This document shows positions 16,060-24,959 of a stretch of 64,000 nt of DNA, piece after piece; position 1 is the stretch's first letter; every line of letters begins with the position of its first letter. The DNA is from JAKACA01 sp050010115. GTDB lineage: Bacteria; Actinomycetota; Acidimicrobiia; Acidimicrobiales; Bog-793. Location: NCBI GenBank assembly GCA_050010115.1, contig JBEKLQ010000003.1:36042-100041 (forward strand), in the 5' to 3' direction. The translations under genes were made by a program, and so were the position numbers. The notes below the pieces were generated by a model. The model saw nothing but the letters and a program-made list of their open reading frames with translations. It was not told the DNA's origin and did no database searches.

Positions 16060-17196
16060 CTATTGAGTCCTCTCCTCGGGCCGGGGGTTGCCGAAGAATG
16101 GTCCGACGCGCTCGCCTCGCGCCAACCGGGTCCCCGGCTCGAGGACCGAGAACGCTTCGACGACGGCGTGGTCCTCGATGACGGCGCGCTCGGCCACCGT
16201 GTGGGTGAGCCGGACGCCTTCGCCGACCTCGCAGTCGATGAGGTGGCATCCCGGTCCGATCAGCGAGCCCTCGCCGATCGTCGTGCGGCCTTCGAGCACG
16301 ACGCCGGGCATCAAGGTCACGTCCGGCCCGAGCTGGACCGTCATGTCGAGGTAGGTCGCTTCCGCGTCCCACATCGTCACGCCCCGTCGCATCCAGCGCT
16401 CGTTGATGCGGGCTCGCACCTCGGACTCCGCCGCCGCCAGTTGTGCCCGGTCGTTCACGCCGGCCGCTTCCATGGGGTCGCCGGCCACCACGGTCGTCAC
16501 GGTGTAACCCGCACCGTGGAGCACCTCGATGGTGTCGGTGAGGAAGTACTCACCCAGCGAATTGTCGGGCGAGAGCCGCCGTAGCGCTGGGGCGAGCACC
16601 CCACGACGGAAGCAGTAGATCTGCGAGGCGACCTCGTCGATGTCCAGCTCGGACGGCGTGCAGTCGGCGTCGTCGACGATGCGCGACACCCGCCCGTCCT
16701 TGGAGCGCACGACCCGCGAGTAGCCGAACGGGTCCTCGAGCTTGGCCGTGAGCACCGTGGCGGCCGCGTCGAGGGCCCGGTGCTCCCGGATGAGGTGCGC
16801 CAGCGTCGCCCGGCGCACGAGCGGCGTGTCGCCGGGAAGGATCACGAGGTCACCCTCGTCGGCGTCGGTGGTGAACGCATCAGGAAACCCAGGCAGCGCC
16901 ACCGCCACGGCATCCCCGGTTCCCCTCGGCTCCAGCTGCTCGACGAATTCGAGCGTCAGGTCACCGGGTGCCTCGTTCTGGATCGTCTTCACGACCTCGT
17001 TCGCACCGTGGCCTACGACCACCACGACGCGGTCGACTGGTAGCTCCGAGAGTGCGTCGAGCACGTGGAGCACCATGGGCCGCCCGCACAGCCGGTGAAG
17101 GGGCTTCGGGGTTCCCGATCTCATCCGGGTGCCCTCACCCGCGGCTAGTACGACGGCGAACAACGGCCGACGATTCGGCCCTGCATCGAGTGCCAC
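16060..17196 (-). CDS. GlmU-like UDP-GlcNAc pyrophosphorylase, short C-terminal domain
   Basis: The N-terminal domain is a full nucleotidyltransferase: VVLAAGEGTRMRSGTPKPLH near residues 16-35, LPGDTPLV near residue 103 and the usual uridylyl-site segments. A linker and a left-handed beta-helix start follow (VTLMPGVVLEGRTTIGEGSLIGPGCH, cut here), but the protein stops at 378 residues. Full-length GlmU is about 450-490 residues; the missing part holds the acetyltransferase active site (His and acetyl-CoA pocket). So this should only activate GlcNAc-1-P, or another sugar phosphate, and acetylation must come from elsewhere. GTG start with GAGGAGGT 6 bp upstream. Confidence 0.85.
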   Translation of the reverse strand: MALDAGPNRRPLFAVVLAAGEGTRMRSGTPKPLHRLCGRPMVLHVLDALSELPVDRVVVVVGHGANEVVKTIQNEAPGDLTLEFVEQLEPRGTGDAVAVALPGFPDAFTTDADEGDLVILPGDTPLVRRATLAHLIREHRALDAAATVLTAKLEDPFGYSRVVRSKDGRVSRIVDDADCTPSELDIDEVASQIYCFRRGVLAPALRRLSPDNSLGEYFLTDTIEVLHGAGYTVTTVVAGDPMEAAGVNDRAQLAAAESEVRARINERWMRRGVTMWDAEATYLDMTVQLGPDVTLMPGVVLEGRTTIGEGSLIGPGCHLIDCEVGEGVRLTHTVAERAVIEDHAVVEAFSVLEPGTRLARGERVGPFFGNPRPEERTQ

Positions 17197-17301
17197 GCCT
17201 GCACCTCCTCACCCGAGACGCCGGACGTGTCCGACCATAGCGGCGGGTCACGGTCTTCGCTCGCCACATGGATACCTGGATACCTGGATAGTCTCGGCCC
17301 G

Positions 17302-18450
17302 ATGGACTTCCGCCGTTCCCCCGAGCAGGAGCTGCTGGCCGAGGCCGTGTCGGGCATCGCCGGCTCCTTCGGGCACTCCTACTTCCAGCGCAAGACCCGC
17401 GAAGGGGGCAAGCAGGAGGAGTTGTGGGCCGAGTTGGGGCGGGGTGGGTTCCTCGGGGTGCATCTCCCGGAGGCCTACGGCGGTGGCGGCATGGGGATCT
17501 CGGAGCTCACGATCGTCTGCGAGGAGGTTGCCGCTGCGGGCTGCCCGTTGCTGCTCATCCTGGTGTCGCCGGCGATCTGCGCCACCCTCGTCGCCACGTT
17601 CGGGACCGACGCCCAGAAACAGCGGTGGCTCCCGCCGATGGCGACCGGAGAGTCGAAGATGGCCTTCGCCATCACCGAGCCCGATGCCGGGTCGAACTCG
17701 CACCGCATCTCCACGACGGCGCAGCGCGACGGCGACGAGTGGCGGTTGAACGGGACGAAGTACTACATCTCCGGCGTCGACGAGGCCGATGCCGTGATCG
17801 TCGTGGCGCGCACCGGTACCCACGAGGGCCGGGCGCAGCTGTCGCTGTTCATCGTCGACACCGACGCCAAGGGACTCGAGGCCACGCACATCCCAGTCGA
17901 GATCGCCGCGCCGGAGAAACAATTCACGCTGTTCTTCGACGACTGCCTCATCGACGCGGACCGGCTGCTCGGCACCGAGGGCGACGGGTTGCACCAGGTG
18001 TTCGCCGGGCTGAACCCCGAGCGCCTCATGGGGGGCGCCGTCTCGTGCGGGATCGGCCGCTACGCGTTGGACCGGGCGGCGACCTACGCGCGCGAGCGGA
18101 CGGTCTGGGATCGGCCGATCGGGACCCATCAAGGGGTGGCACACCCGCTTGCCAAGGCGAAGATCGACCTTGAGCTCGCCCGGCTGATGCTCGCCAAGGC
18201 GGCGTGGTGCTATGACGCAGGGCTCCCCGCTGGCGAGGCGGCGAACATGGCGAAGTTCGCGGCGGCTGAGGCGTCACTCGAGGCGCTCGACGCCGCCATT
18301 CAGACCCACGGCGGCAACGGGCTCGCCTCCGAGTACGGCCTGGCCGACCTCTGGGGGACCGCCCGGCTGCTCCGGACCGCGCCGGTCAGCCGGGAGATGA
18401 TCCTCAACTTCGTGGCCCAGCATTCGCTCGGCCTGCCGAAGTCGTACTGA
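17302..18450 (+). CDS. Acyl-CoA dehydrogenase family protein
   Basis: This 382-residue FAD enzyme has the family landmarks: an all-alpha N-terminal domain, the FAD-binding strand MAFAITEPDAGSN near residue 120, LNGTKYYISGVDEAD, and a C-terminal helical domain with ARERTVWDRPIGTHQGVAHPLA and QTHGGNGLASEYGL. It probably oxidises an acyl-CoA at C2-C3; chain length or branching preference cannot be read. The ATG at 17302 fits the family start MDFRRSPEQ; an upstream in-frame ATG would add 25 residues over a short TGGATACC repeat (17269-17290). It is divergent from glmU. Confidence 0.9.
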   Translation: MDFRRSPEQELLAEAVSGIAGSFGHSYFQRKTREGGKQEELWAELGRGGFLGVHLPEAYGGGGMGISELTIVCEEVAAAGCPLLLILVSPAICATLVATFGTDAQKQRWLPPMATGESKMAFAITEPDAGSNSHRISTTAQRDGDEWRLNGTKYYISGVDEADAVIVVARTGTHEGRAQLSLFIVDTDAKGLEATHIPVEIAAPEKQFTLFFDDCLIDADRLLGTEGDGLHQVFAGLNPERLMGGAVSCGIGRYALDRAATYARERTVWDRPIGTHQGVAHPLAKAKIDLELARLMLAKAAWCYDAGLPAGEAANMAKFAAAEASLEALDAAIQTHGGNGLASEYGLADLWGTARLLRTAPVSREMILNFVAQHSLGLPKSY

Positions 18451-18490
18451 GAGGCGTGCGTGAAGCGGTCGTGACGAAGGGGCGTGGCTG

Positions 18491-19906
18491 ATGGACGGGT
18501 TGTTGGGAGCTGCCGATCGTCTGTTCGAACAAGACGCCGTGGCGGTCCTGGAGGAGTACATCGCCATACCCTGCCTGTCGCCGGACTTCGACGCAGAGTG
18601 GGCAGGGCACGGTCACATCTCGCGTGCCGCGGACTTGCTGCTCGGCTGGGTGCGGTCCCGCCCGTTACCGGGCCTCGAGGCCGAGCGATTGCAGCTGCCG
18701 GGACTGACGCCGGTCATCGTGGCCGAAGTGCCCGCCACACCGGGGTACGCCGGTGCGGGCTCTTCGGGCGGGCCGGCGCTGCTCTACGGCCACTTGGACA
18801 AGCAGCCTCCGCTCGGTGCGTGGCGCGACGGGCTCGACCCGTTCGTACCGGTTCGCGAAGGGGACCACCTCTACGGGCGCGGCGCGGCCGATGACGGTTA
18901 CTCCGTGTTCGCCGCCCTGGGCGCGTTGCAGATCATGCACGAGGCCGGCATCGACCACGGCCGGTGCATCGTGTTGATCGAGGCGTCAGAGGAGAGCGGG
19001 AGCCCGCATCTTCCGGCCTACCTCGACGCGCTGTCCGAGCGGCTCGGACCGGCCGGACCGTCCGTGGTCGTCTGCCTCGACTCGGGCTCCCTCACCTACG
19101 ACCGGCTCTGGGTCACCACCTCGCTCCGCGGGCTGCTGACAGCGGAGATCCGAGTGGACGTGCTCACCGACGGCGTGCACAGCGGCTCCGCCGGCGGCGT
19201 GGTGCCATCGTCGTTCCGCATCCTGCGCCACCTGCTCTCGAGGATCGAGGACGCCGACACTGGCGCGATCCTCCTCGAGGAGTGCAACGCGGAGGTGCCC
19301 GAGGTACGTCGCCGTGAGGCTACAGCGCTCGTCGAGGCACTCGGCGAGGGTGCCGTCGACGGGTTCCCGACCGTGCCGGGGCTGCGCCTGGGTGGTGACA
19401 GCGCCGTCGACCGCGTGCTCGCGCGGACGTGGGCGCCGTCGCTCGCGTTAGTGGGTATGGACGGCATCCCACCGGTCGGCGACGCAGGCAACGTGCTCAG
19501 GCCGTTCACTACCTGCAAGATCGCGATGCGGCTGCCGCCGAGCGCCGATGCAGGGTTGGCTGCCGCCCGGGTTGGGGAGATCCTGCATGCCGACCCGCCG
19601 AGCGGGGCGAGGGTAACGGTGGAGGCGGAGGGGGCGAGGGGTTTCGATTCGCCGCCGATGGCGGAGTGGCTCGCGCAGGCCGCTGCTGATGCGTCGGTGG
19701 CGTACTTCGGCCAGCCGGCCGGCGCCATGGGCGAGGGTGGCACCATCCCGTTCCTGAGCGCGCTGCAGGAGAAATACCCGGCGGCTCAGTTCCTCGTAAC
19801 CGGTGTGCTCGGGCCGGGGTCGAACGCCCACGGCCCGAACGAAATGCTGCACCTACCGACCGCCAAGCGGCTGACGGCGTCAGTCGCCCACGTCCTCGGC
19901 GCCTGA
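18491..19906 (+). CDS. M20-family metallopeptidase
   Basis: This 471-residue protein belongs to the M20 (dipeptidase/carboxypeptidase) family with a two-zinc centre. Ligand motifs are visible: LLYGHLDKQP with the His near residue 101, LYGRGAADDG with the bridging Asp near residue 133, EASEESGS with the catalytic Glu and metal Glu near residue 165, and a C-terminal NAHGPNEMLHL His near residue 450. The middle part is the usual lid/dimerisation domain. It lies 40 bp after the acyl-CoA dehydrogenase. Substrate is unknown; a cytosolic dipeptidase is the most likely role. Confidence 0.9.
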   Translation: MDGLLGAADRLFEQDAVAVLEEYIAIPCLSPDFDAEWAGHGHISRAADLLLGWVRSRPLPGLEAERLQLPGLTPVIVAEVPATPGYAGAGSSGGPALLYGHLDKQPPLGAWRDGLDPFVPVREGDHLYGRGAADDGYSVFAALGALQIMHEAGIDHGRCIVLIEASEESGSPHLPAYLDALSERLGPAGPSVVVCLDSGSLTYDRLWVTTSLRGLLTAEIRVDVLTDGVHSGSAGGVVPSSFRILRHLLSRIEDADTGAILLEECNAEVPEVRRREATALVEALGEGAVDGFPTVPGLRLGGDSAVDRVLARTWAPSLALVGMDGIPPVGDAGNVLRPFTTCKIAMRLPPSADAGLAAARVGEILHADPPSGARVTVEAEGARGFDSPPMAEWLAQAAADASVAYFGQPAGAMGEGGTIPFLSALQEKYPAAQFLVTGVLGPGSNAHGPNEMLHLPTAKRLTASVAHVLGA

Positions 19907-19909
19907 GGG

Positions 19910-20524
19910 TTAGTCGAAGATCGGCTCGCGGGTCCTGGTGCGCTTGAGCTCGAAGAATCCGTCCGTCCCTGCCACCAGCACTACTCCGTCCCAGAGTTTG
20001 CCGGCAGCCTCGCCGCGGGGGATCGGGGAGACGACCGGGCCGAAGAACGCCACGCCTTCGACGTGGATCACGGGCGTGCCGACCTCATAGCCGACCGCGT
20101 CCATACCCTCGTGGTGTGACTTCTTGATGGCGTCGTCATAGTCGGTACTGGTGGCCGCGTCGATGAGCTCAGGTGGGAGGCCGCATTCGTCGAGGGCCTC
20201 GGTGATCGACGAGAGCTCCCTGCGGTGCTCGTTGTGAAAACGCGTCCCGATCGCCGTGTACAGCGGCAGCAGCACCTCTTCACCGTGCTGCTGGGCCGCA
20301 GCCATGCAGACCCGAACCGGGCCCCAGGCCTGCTCGAGGAACTTCCGGTAGTCCTCGGGGATGTCCTTGTCGGAGTTCAGGTAGACGAGCGACATGATGT
20401 GCCAGCGGGCACGGATGGAGCGGACCTTCTCGACTTCGAGGACCCACCTCGAGGCGATCCAAGCCCACGGGCACATTGGGTCGAACCAGAAGTCGATCGG
20501 GGTTGGTTCCGCGTCGGTGGTCAC
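19910..20524 (-). CDS. Mycothiol-dependent nitroreductase family protein (Rv2466c-like), CPWA variant
   Basis: This 204-residue DsbA-fold protein matches the Mycobacterium Rv2466c family throughout, with DFWFDPMCPWAWIASRW at the N-terminus, GTPVIHVEGVAFFGPV and the C-terminal GKLWDGVVLVAG and ELKRTRTREPIFD. Rv2466c uses a CPWC active site with mycothiol. Here residues 18-21 are CPWA, so the nucleophilic Cys is kept and the resolving Cys is lost. That still allows a monothiol mechanism with mycothiol. The GTG start has AAGGAG 6 bp upstream. Its presence supports an actinobacterial, mycothiol-making host. Confidence 0.88.
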   Translation of the reverse strand: MTTDAEPTPIDFWFDPMCPWAWIASRWVLEVEKVRSIRARWHIMSLVYLNSDKDIPEDYRKFLEQAWGPVRVCMAAAQQHGEEVLLPLYTAIGTRFHNEHRRELSSITEALDECGLPPELIDAATSTDYDDAIKKSHHEGMDAVGYEVGTPVIHVEGVAFFGPVVSPIPRGEAAGKLWDGVVLVAGTDGFFELKRTRTREPIFD

Positions 20525-20607
20525 GGTGTGTCTCCTTCTCGTCTCAGGGTTCCTGACTAGCCGGAGTCTTACCGGGAGATCCGTGCGCGACCGGCCGCGC
20601 CCGTGTT

Positions 20608-20649
20608 CGGGTGAGTCCGCTCGGGTGACGTCGCTCCGGTGAGGTCGCT
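20608..20649. repeat. Three imperfect 14-bp tandem repeats in a divergent promoter region
   Basis: The units CGGGTGAGTCCGCT, CGGGTGACGTCGCT and CCGGTGAGGTCGCT follow head to tail in the 261-bp region between the divergent nitroreductase and membrane-protein genes. They could be regulator half-sites or simple drift; nothing else was recognised in this intergenic stretch. Confidence 0.7.
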
Positions 20650-20785
20650 CGGTACGGTGGGCGGGAGGCGGCGGCCGTGCGGGCGGTGGTGCCCCGGCAG
20701 CGTGCGGGGGCGGAAGTAGGGTTTCCGGCGTGGAGCCGAGCGGACCGATCCTGCGTTCCGGCGCGTCCACGAGGACGTCCGAACG

Positions 20786-22477
20786 GTGACCACGACCACG
20801 AGCGTCGTAGCGGAGACGGCAGCCTCGCCGACCCGTCACCGCAGTGGCGCCGGACATAAGGCAGCGCTGGTGCTGGCGGCCGTGCTGGGGGTCGTCGGCC
20901 TCATCTTCTGGCTGTACGCCGCTTCGATCCACGCGAACCAGGGCGACTCGGACGGCGCGTCCGTAGTGCTGGAAGGGCAGGCGATCATCCACGGTCACCT
21001 GCTCCTGCACGGGTGGGCGCTGTCGCTCGACTCCTTCTGGACCGTGGACGCGCTCGTCTACGCGGTCCTCGTCGCCATCGCCGGACTACGGCCGGGCCTG
21101 CTGTACGCCGGCCCGGCGCTCATAGCCACCGCCGTGATCATTGTCGGCATCCTCATGGCCCGGGAGAACCGCCGGGGTGCGGCAGCCATCGCTGGCGGCT
21201 TCGCCGTCGTCGCCTTGCTGGCCTTCCCGACGCATTCGATGGCTTCGTTCTTCCTCCGGGGGCCTCTTCATGTGACCACGGCGCTGTGGGCGCTCATCGC
21301 ATTCTGGGCGATACGGCGCGGGCGTTTCGGGCTCGGATGGGCCATCGCCGTGCTCATGCTCGTCATGGGGGTGCTCGGCGACCTGCAGATGGTGGCCTAC
21401 GGCGTGGCCCCGCTCGCCGCGGCAGGTCTCGTCGCCATGCTCCGGCAACGCGCATGGCGCGGTGGCATCGCCCAGCTGAGCGCGGCGGTGGCCGGGGGAG
21501 CGCTCGGAGAGATCGGGCAGAAGGTGGCCAAGGCCCTGGGTGGCTTCACGATCGGAGCCGCCAATCCGATCGCCAGCGTTCATCAGATGCCCGAGAACGC
21601 GAAGCACGTCGTGACCTTCGGGCTCGACCTCATCGGCGCCCGGACTGTCCGCCTTGTCCCTGGCGGGAACCCGCTCCTCGGCACCGGCGGTCCCCCACCC
21701 TGGTTGCAGGACGCGCACATCCTCGCAGCCGCGGTGATGCTGGCGGCGTTCCTGGCGGCACTCGTGTCGCTGCTCGGCGGCGTGATCACCGGTGGGCAGC
21801 GTGCAGCAGCCGGTGTGGTGTTCGCAGCGGATCCTGACGCCGAGCGCTGGCGGCTCAACGACATGTTGCTGATCGCGACGTTTGCACCACCGGTGGCGTA
21901 CGTCGTGTTGGCTCTCACGAACGACCCCGAGTACACGAGGTACCTCACGGCGGCGGTGATCTTCGCGTCCATCCTCACCGGCCGGATCGTCGCTCAGTAC
22001 TGGCACAAGCTGAGTGCAACTTGGCTGGCTCGCACCGTTGCGGCCGTGGCGGTGGCGGCCACGATGTGCTTCGCGGCGGCCACCGGATACACGCTCGATC
22101 AGCCCGATCCTGGGCAACCCGCCGCGCAGCTGGTCGCTTGGCTGGGCACCCACCACCTCGACGAGGGCGTCGGCGACTACTGGAGCGCCAGCATCTCGAC
22201 CGTCGAAAGCAGGGGACAGGTCACGATCCGACCGGTGGTCTCCGGCACCAAGGGAACACTTCGCCGTTACCTGAAGGAATCAGACGAGAGCTGGTACGCC
22301 GGCCAGCGCTTCCAGTTCTTCGTGTACAACACCGTCCTCCCTTGGGGCTACGACAACACCATCTCGGCGACCAAGACGTGGGGACCCCCGGAGCACACCT
22401 ATGCAGTCGGGACATTCCGCGTCCTCGTGTGGCCCAAGCCTCTGATCCTCAAACCCAACCCGCCGGCAACCAGCTGA
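20786..22477 (+). CDS. Polytopic membrane protein of unknown function
   Basis: This 563-residue protein has about ten hydrophobic segments, from residue 28 (AALVLAAVLGVVGLIFWLYA) to about residue 435, then a roughly 120-residue soluble C-terminal domain that is probably extracytoplasmic. The topology, with an early loop containing QGDSDGASVVLEGQAIIHGH, recalls GT-C-type glycosyltransferases or DUF membrane proteins, but the acidic DxD/DE motif is not clearly placed. GTG start. It is divergent from the nitroreductase gene and converges on the E2 gene. I do not recognise the family with confidence. Confidence 0.75.
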   Translation: MTTTTSVVAETAASPTRHRSGAGHKAALVLAAVLGVVGLIFWLYAASIHANQGDSDGASVVLEGQAIIHGHLLLHGWALSLDSFWTVDALVYAVLVAIAGLRPGLLYAGPALIATAVIIVGILMARENRRGAAAIAGGFAVVALLAFPTHSMASFFLRGPLHVTTALWALIAFWAIRRGRFGLGWAIAVLMLVMGVLGDLQMVAYGVAPLAAAGLVAMLRQRAWRGGIAQLSAAVAGGALGEIGQKVAKALGGFTIGAANPIASVHQMPENAKHVVTFGLDLIGARTVRLVPGGNPLLGTGGPPPWLQDAHILAAAVMLAAFLAALVSLLGGVITGGQRAAAGVVFAADPDAERWRLNDMLLIATFAPPVAYVVLALTNDPEYTRYLTAAVIFASILTGRIVAQYWHKLSATWLARTVAAVAVAATMCFAAATGYTLDQPDPGQPAAQLVAWLGTHHLDEGVGDYWSASISTVESRGQVTIRPVVSGTKGTLRRYLKESDESWYAGQRFQFFVYNTVLPWGYDNTISATKTWGPPEHTYAVGTFRVLVWPKPLILKPNPPATS

Positions 22478-22545
22478 CCGCGCGCACCGGGGTGGTTCGC
22501 CGTGGTCAGGGTCCCGCCCGGCGACCCCGCCCGGCGACAGACCCG

Positions 22546-23931
22546 TTACGCCGTCCCCAACAACCGGAGCGGCTGCTCGACACAGTCGGCCACGAACCGC
22601 AGAAACCCCCCGGCCGTCCCCCCATCGCACACCCGGTGGTCGAACGCCAGGGTCAGCTCAGTGACCGGTCTCGCGCGCACCGTCCCGTCGACGACCCAGG
22701 GGCGCTCCATGATGCGGCCGATCCCGACGATCGCCACTTCCGGGTGGTTGATGATCGCCGCCGACCCATCGACGCCGAACACGCCGTAGTTGTTCACGGT
22801 GAACGAGCCGCCGGTGACCTCCGCGGTGGTCAGGGTGCCTTGCCTGGCGGCGGCGGCAAGGCGGCGGATCTCCGCGTCCAGCTCCAGCAACGTGAGCTGC
22901 TCGGCGTTCCGGGCGACGGGTACCAGGAGGCCTCGCTCGGTCTGGGCGGCGAAGCCCAGGTTGACCGCCCGGCTGACAACGATCTCGTCGCCTTCGATCT
23001 TGCTGTTGAGGATGGGAAAGCGCTCGAGACCGAGCACGCAGATACGCGCCAGCAAGCTGGTCACTCCGACTCCGACGGCTCGTCCCGGGTTGGCGGCGTC
23101 GATGGCGTCACGCGCCTGCGCGAGCCCAGTCGCATCGACATCGACCCATACAGTCGCCTCCGGGATCTCCCGCCGTGAACGTGACAGTCGCTCTGCCATC
23201 TGACGGTGCAGGCCGCGGATCGGGATGCGCTCGACCGGTCCGATGCTCGGGGACGCGGCCGCGCTCGCTGCTGAGGTGGCGACGCTCGCAGGCGTGCGGG
23301 CGCGCTCCACGTCGGCGCGCACGATCACACCGTCAGGACCGGAGCCCTGTATCGACGCCAGATCGACGCCGAGCTCGCGGGCGAGCCGTCGCACGACGGG
23401 TGACAAGACGGCGGGACGCGGACGAACGCCGGATCCGGACGGAGCATCAGCGACGCCGTCGAGAGCTGCGCCGGTGACCGCAGTCGCGGCACTGTCGAAC
23501 GCTGCGCCGGACGGAGCACGATGGTGGTGCCGGCGACGCTCCGGCCTCGTCCCGTACCCGACGAGGACGCTCCCCGACGAGCCTCCCGAGCTCCCGCCAC
23601 TCGGAGCGACAACCTCAGCCGTAGCCGCAACAGGGCCTCCGATGGCGGAGGCAACGACTCCACCCGCCGCCTCACCCGGGGACTCAACCGAAGCTTCCTC
23701 GATCGACAGCAGCGCCGAACCGACGTCAGCGACCTCACCTTCGGCATGGTGCAACGCGGTCACGGTCCCGCCATAGGGGCACGGAAGCTCGACGCTCGCC
23801 TTTGCGGTGACGACTTCCACGACCGGCTGGTCGATCTCGACAACGTCACCGACCGCCACCAGCCAGTGCGCGATCTCGGCATCAGTCAAGCCCTCGCCGA
23901 GGTCTGGGAGCTTGAACTCCTTGACCGTCAT
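22546..23931 (-). CDS. 2-oxo-acid dehydrogenase E2, dihydrolipoamide acyltransferase
   Basis: This 461-residue E2 has one lipoyl domain (residues 1-80, lipoyl Lys near 45 in VVTAKASVELP), a Pro/Ser/Ala-rich linker, an E3-binding domain near residues 180-212 (SPVVRRLARELGVDLASIQG) and a catalytic acyltransferase domain ending in FDHRVCDGGTAGGFL near residue 430, with the catalytic His. It forms the core of the complex encoded with the two E1 genes. The start MTVKEFKLPDLGEG at 23931 overlaps the E1-beta stop (ATGA). The branched-chain complex is favoured because of the split E1 and the Lrp neighbour, but pyruvate is possible. Confidence 0.93.
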   Translation of the reverse strand: MTVKEFKLPDLGEGLTDAEIAHWLVAVGDVVEIDQPVVEVVTAKASVELPCPYGGTVTALHHAEGEVADVGSALLSIEEASVESPGEAAGGVVASAIGGPVAATAEVVAPSGGSSGGSSGSVLVGYGTRPERRRHHHRAPSGAAFDSAATAVTGAALDGVADAPSGSGVRPRPAVLSPVVRRLARELGVDLASIQGSGPDGVIVRADVERARTPASVATSAASAAASPSIGPVERIPIRGLHRQMAERLSRSRREIPEATVWVDVDATGLAQARDAIDAANPGRAVGVGVTSLLARICVLGLERFPILNSKIEGDEIVVSRAVNLGFAAQTERGLLVPVARNAEQLTLLELDAEIRRLAAAARQGTLTTAEVTGGSFTVNNYGVFGVDGSAAIINHPEVAIVGIGRIMERPWVVDGTVRARPVTELTLAFDHRVCDGGTAGGFLRFVADCVEQPLRLLGTA

Positions 23932-24959
23932 CGGCCCGCACGGCCGCCGGCAGAACCGGCACGCGAAGCGCCGACAACCACCGACGAGTCCTCCCACTGC
24001 AGCCGGGCCACGGCATCGAGGATGCGGTCGACATTCGGCAGGTGGTACTCCTCCAGCATCGGCGGCGGATACGGGACGTCCAGCCCGCCCACCCGCAGTA
24101 TCGGCGCCTCCAGGTAGTGGAAGCACTCCTCGCTCAACCGAGCCGCCACTTCGGCGCCGTAGCCCCCGAAGGTGCTCGCCTCGTGGACGACCACCGCCCG
24201 GCCCGTCCGCCGGACCGACGCCGCCACGGTCTCGGTGTCGAACGGCGCCAAGCTCCGTAGATCCACGACCTCGAGGTCGTAGCCCTCGTCCGCGCCAACA
24301 GCAGCCGCATCGAGAGCGGTGTCGATCATCGAGCCGTAGGCGATCACGGTGACATCGGTGCCGTGCCTCCGGATCACCGCAGACCGGCAGGCCTCCGTCC
24401 GAACGGGCAGATTCACTTCGGCCTTCGACCAGTAGCGGCGTTTTGGCTCGAGGAAGATCACGGGGTCCTCCAGCTCGATCGCCTCCCGCATCAGCGAGTA
24501 CGCGTCGGCGACGGTCCCGGGGGTGAGGACCGTCAGGCCGGGTGTGTGGGTGTAGTAGGCCTCACTCGAGTCCGAGTGGTGCTCGACGCCCCCGATACCG
24601 CCGCCGTAGGGGATCCGGATCACGAGGGGAAGGGTGAGCTGGCCGCGGGTGCGGTTTCTCATCTTGGCGACGTGGCTCGTGATCTGTTCGAAGGCCGGAT
24701 AGGCGAAGGCGTCGAACTGCATCTCCACCACCGGTCGCAGTCCGTACATCGCCATACCGACTGCTGTACCGACGATCCCGCTCTCGGCGAGCGGGGTGTC
24801 GAAGCAGCGCTCCTCCCCGAACTCGGCGTTCAACCCGTCGGTCACGCGGAACACGCCACCTAGCCGACCGACATCCTCGCCGAAGACCACCACTCGCTCG
24901 TCGCTGGCCATCGCATCGTGCAGTGCCCGGTTGAGCGCTTCGCCCATCGTGACGGTCAT
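23928..24959 (-). CDS. 2-oxo-acid dehydrogenase E1 component, beta subunit
   Basis: This 343-residue transketolase-like protein pairs with E1-alpha to decarboxylate a 2-oxo acid using thiamine diphosphate. Motifs include MTMGEALNRALHDAM, VVVFGEDVGRLGGVFRVT, the LAESGIVGTAVGMAMYGLRP region and FDAFAYPAFEQI; the C-terminal domain has VVHEASTFGGYGAEVAARL. It overlaps both neighbours by ATGA, giving the strict order E1-alpha, E1-beta, E2. No E3 gene lies in the window, so lipoamide dehydrogenase must be encoded elsewhere. Confidence 0.94.
   Translation of the reverse strand: MTVTMGEALNRALHDAMASDERVVVFGEDVGRLGGVFRVTDGLNAEFGEERCFDTPLAESGIVGTAVGMAMYGLRPVVEMQFDAFAYPAFEQITSHVAKMRNRTRGQLTLPLVIRIPYGGGIGGVEHHSDSSEAYYTHTPGLTVLTPGTVADAYSLMREAIELEDPVIFLEPKRRYWSKAEVNLPVRTEACRSAVIRRHGTDVTVIAYGSMIDTALDAAAVGADEGYDLEVVDLRSLAPFDTETVAASVRRTGRAVVVHEASTFGGYGAEVAARLSEECFHYLEAPILRVGGLDVPYPPPMLEEYHLPNVDRILDAVARLQWEDSSVVVGASRAGSAGGRAGR

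Noticed and set aside
17269..17290. TGGATACC triple repeat before the acyl-CoA dehydrogenase as an operator
   Set aside because: Too short and imperfect, with no dyad; it may be coding if the upstream ATG is used.
20525..21010. N-terminal extension of the nitroreductase
   Set aside because: It overlaps the divergent membrane-protein gene and the family begins at the GTG with AAGGAG.
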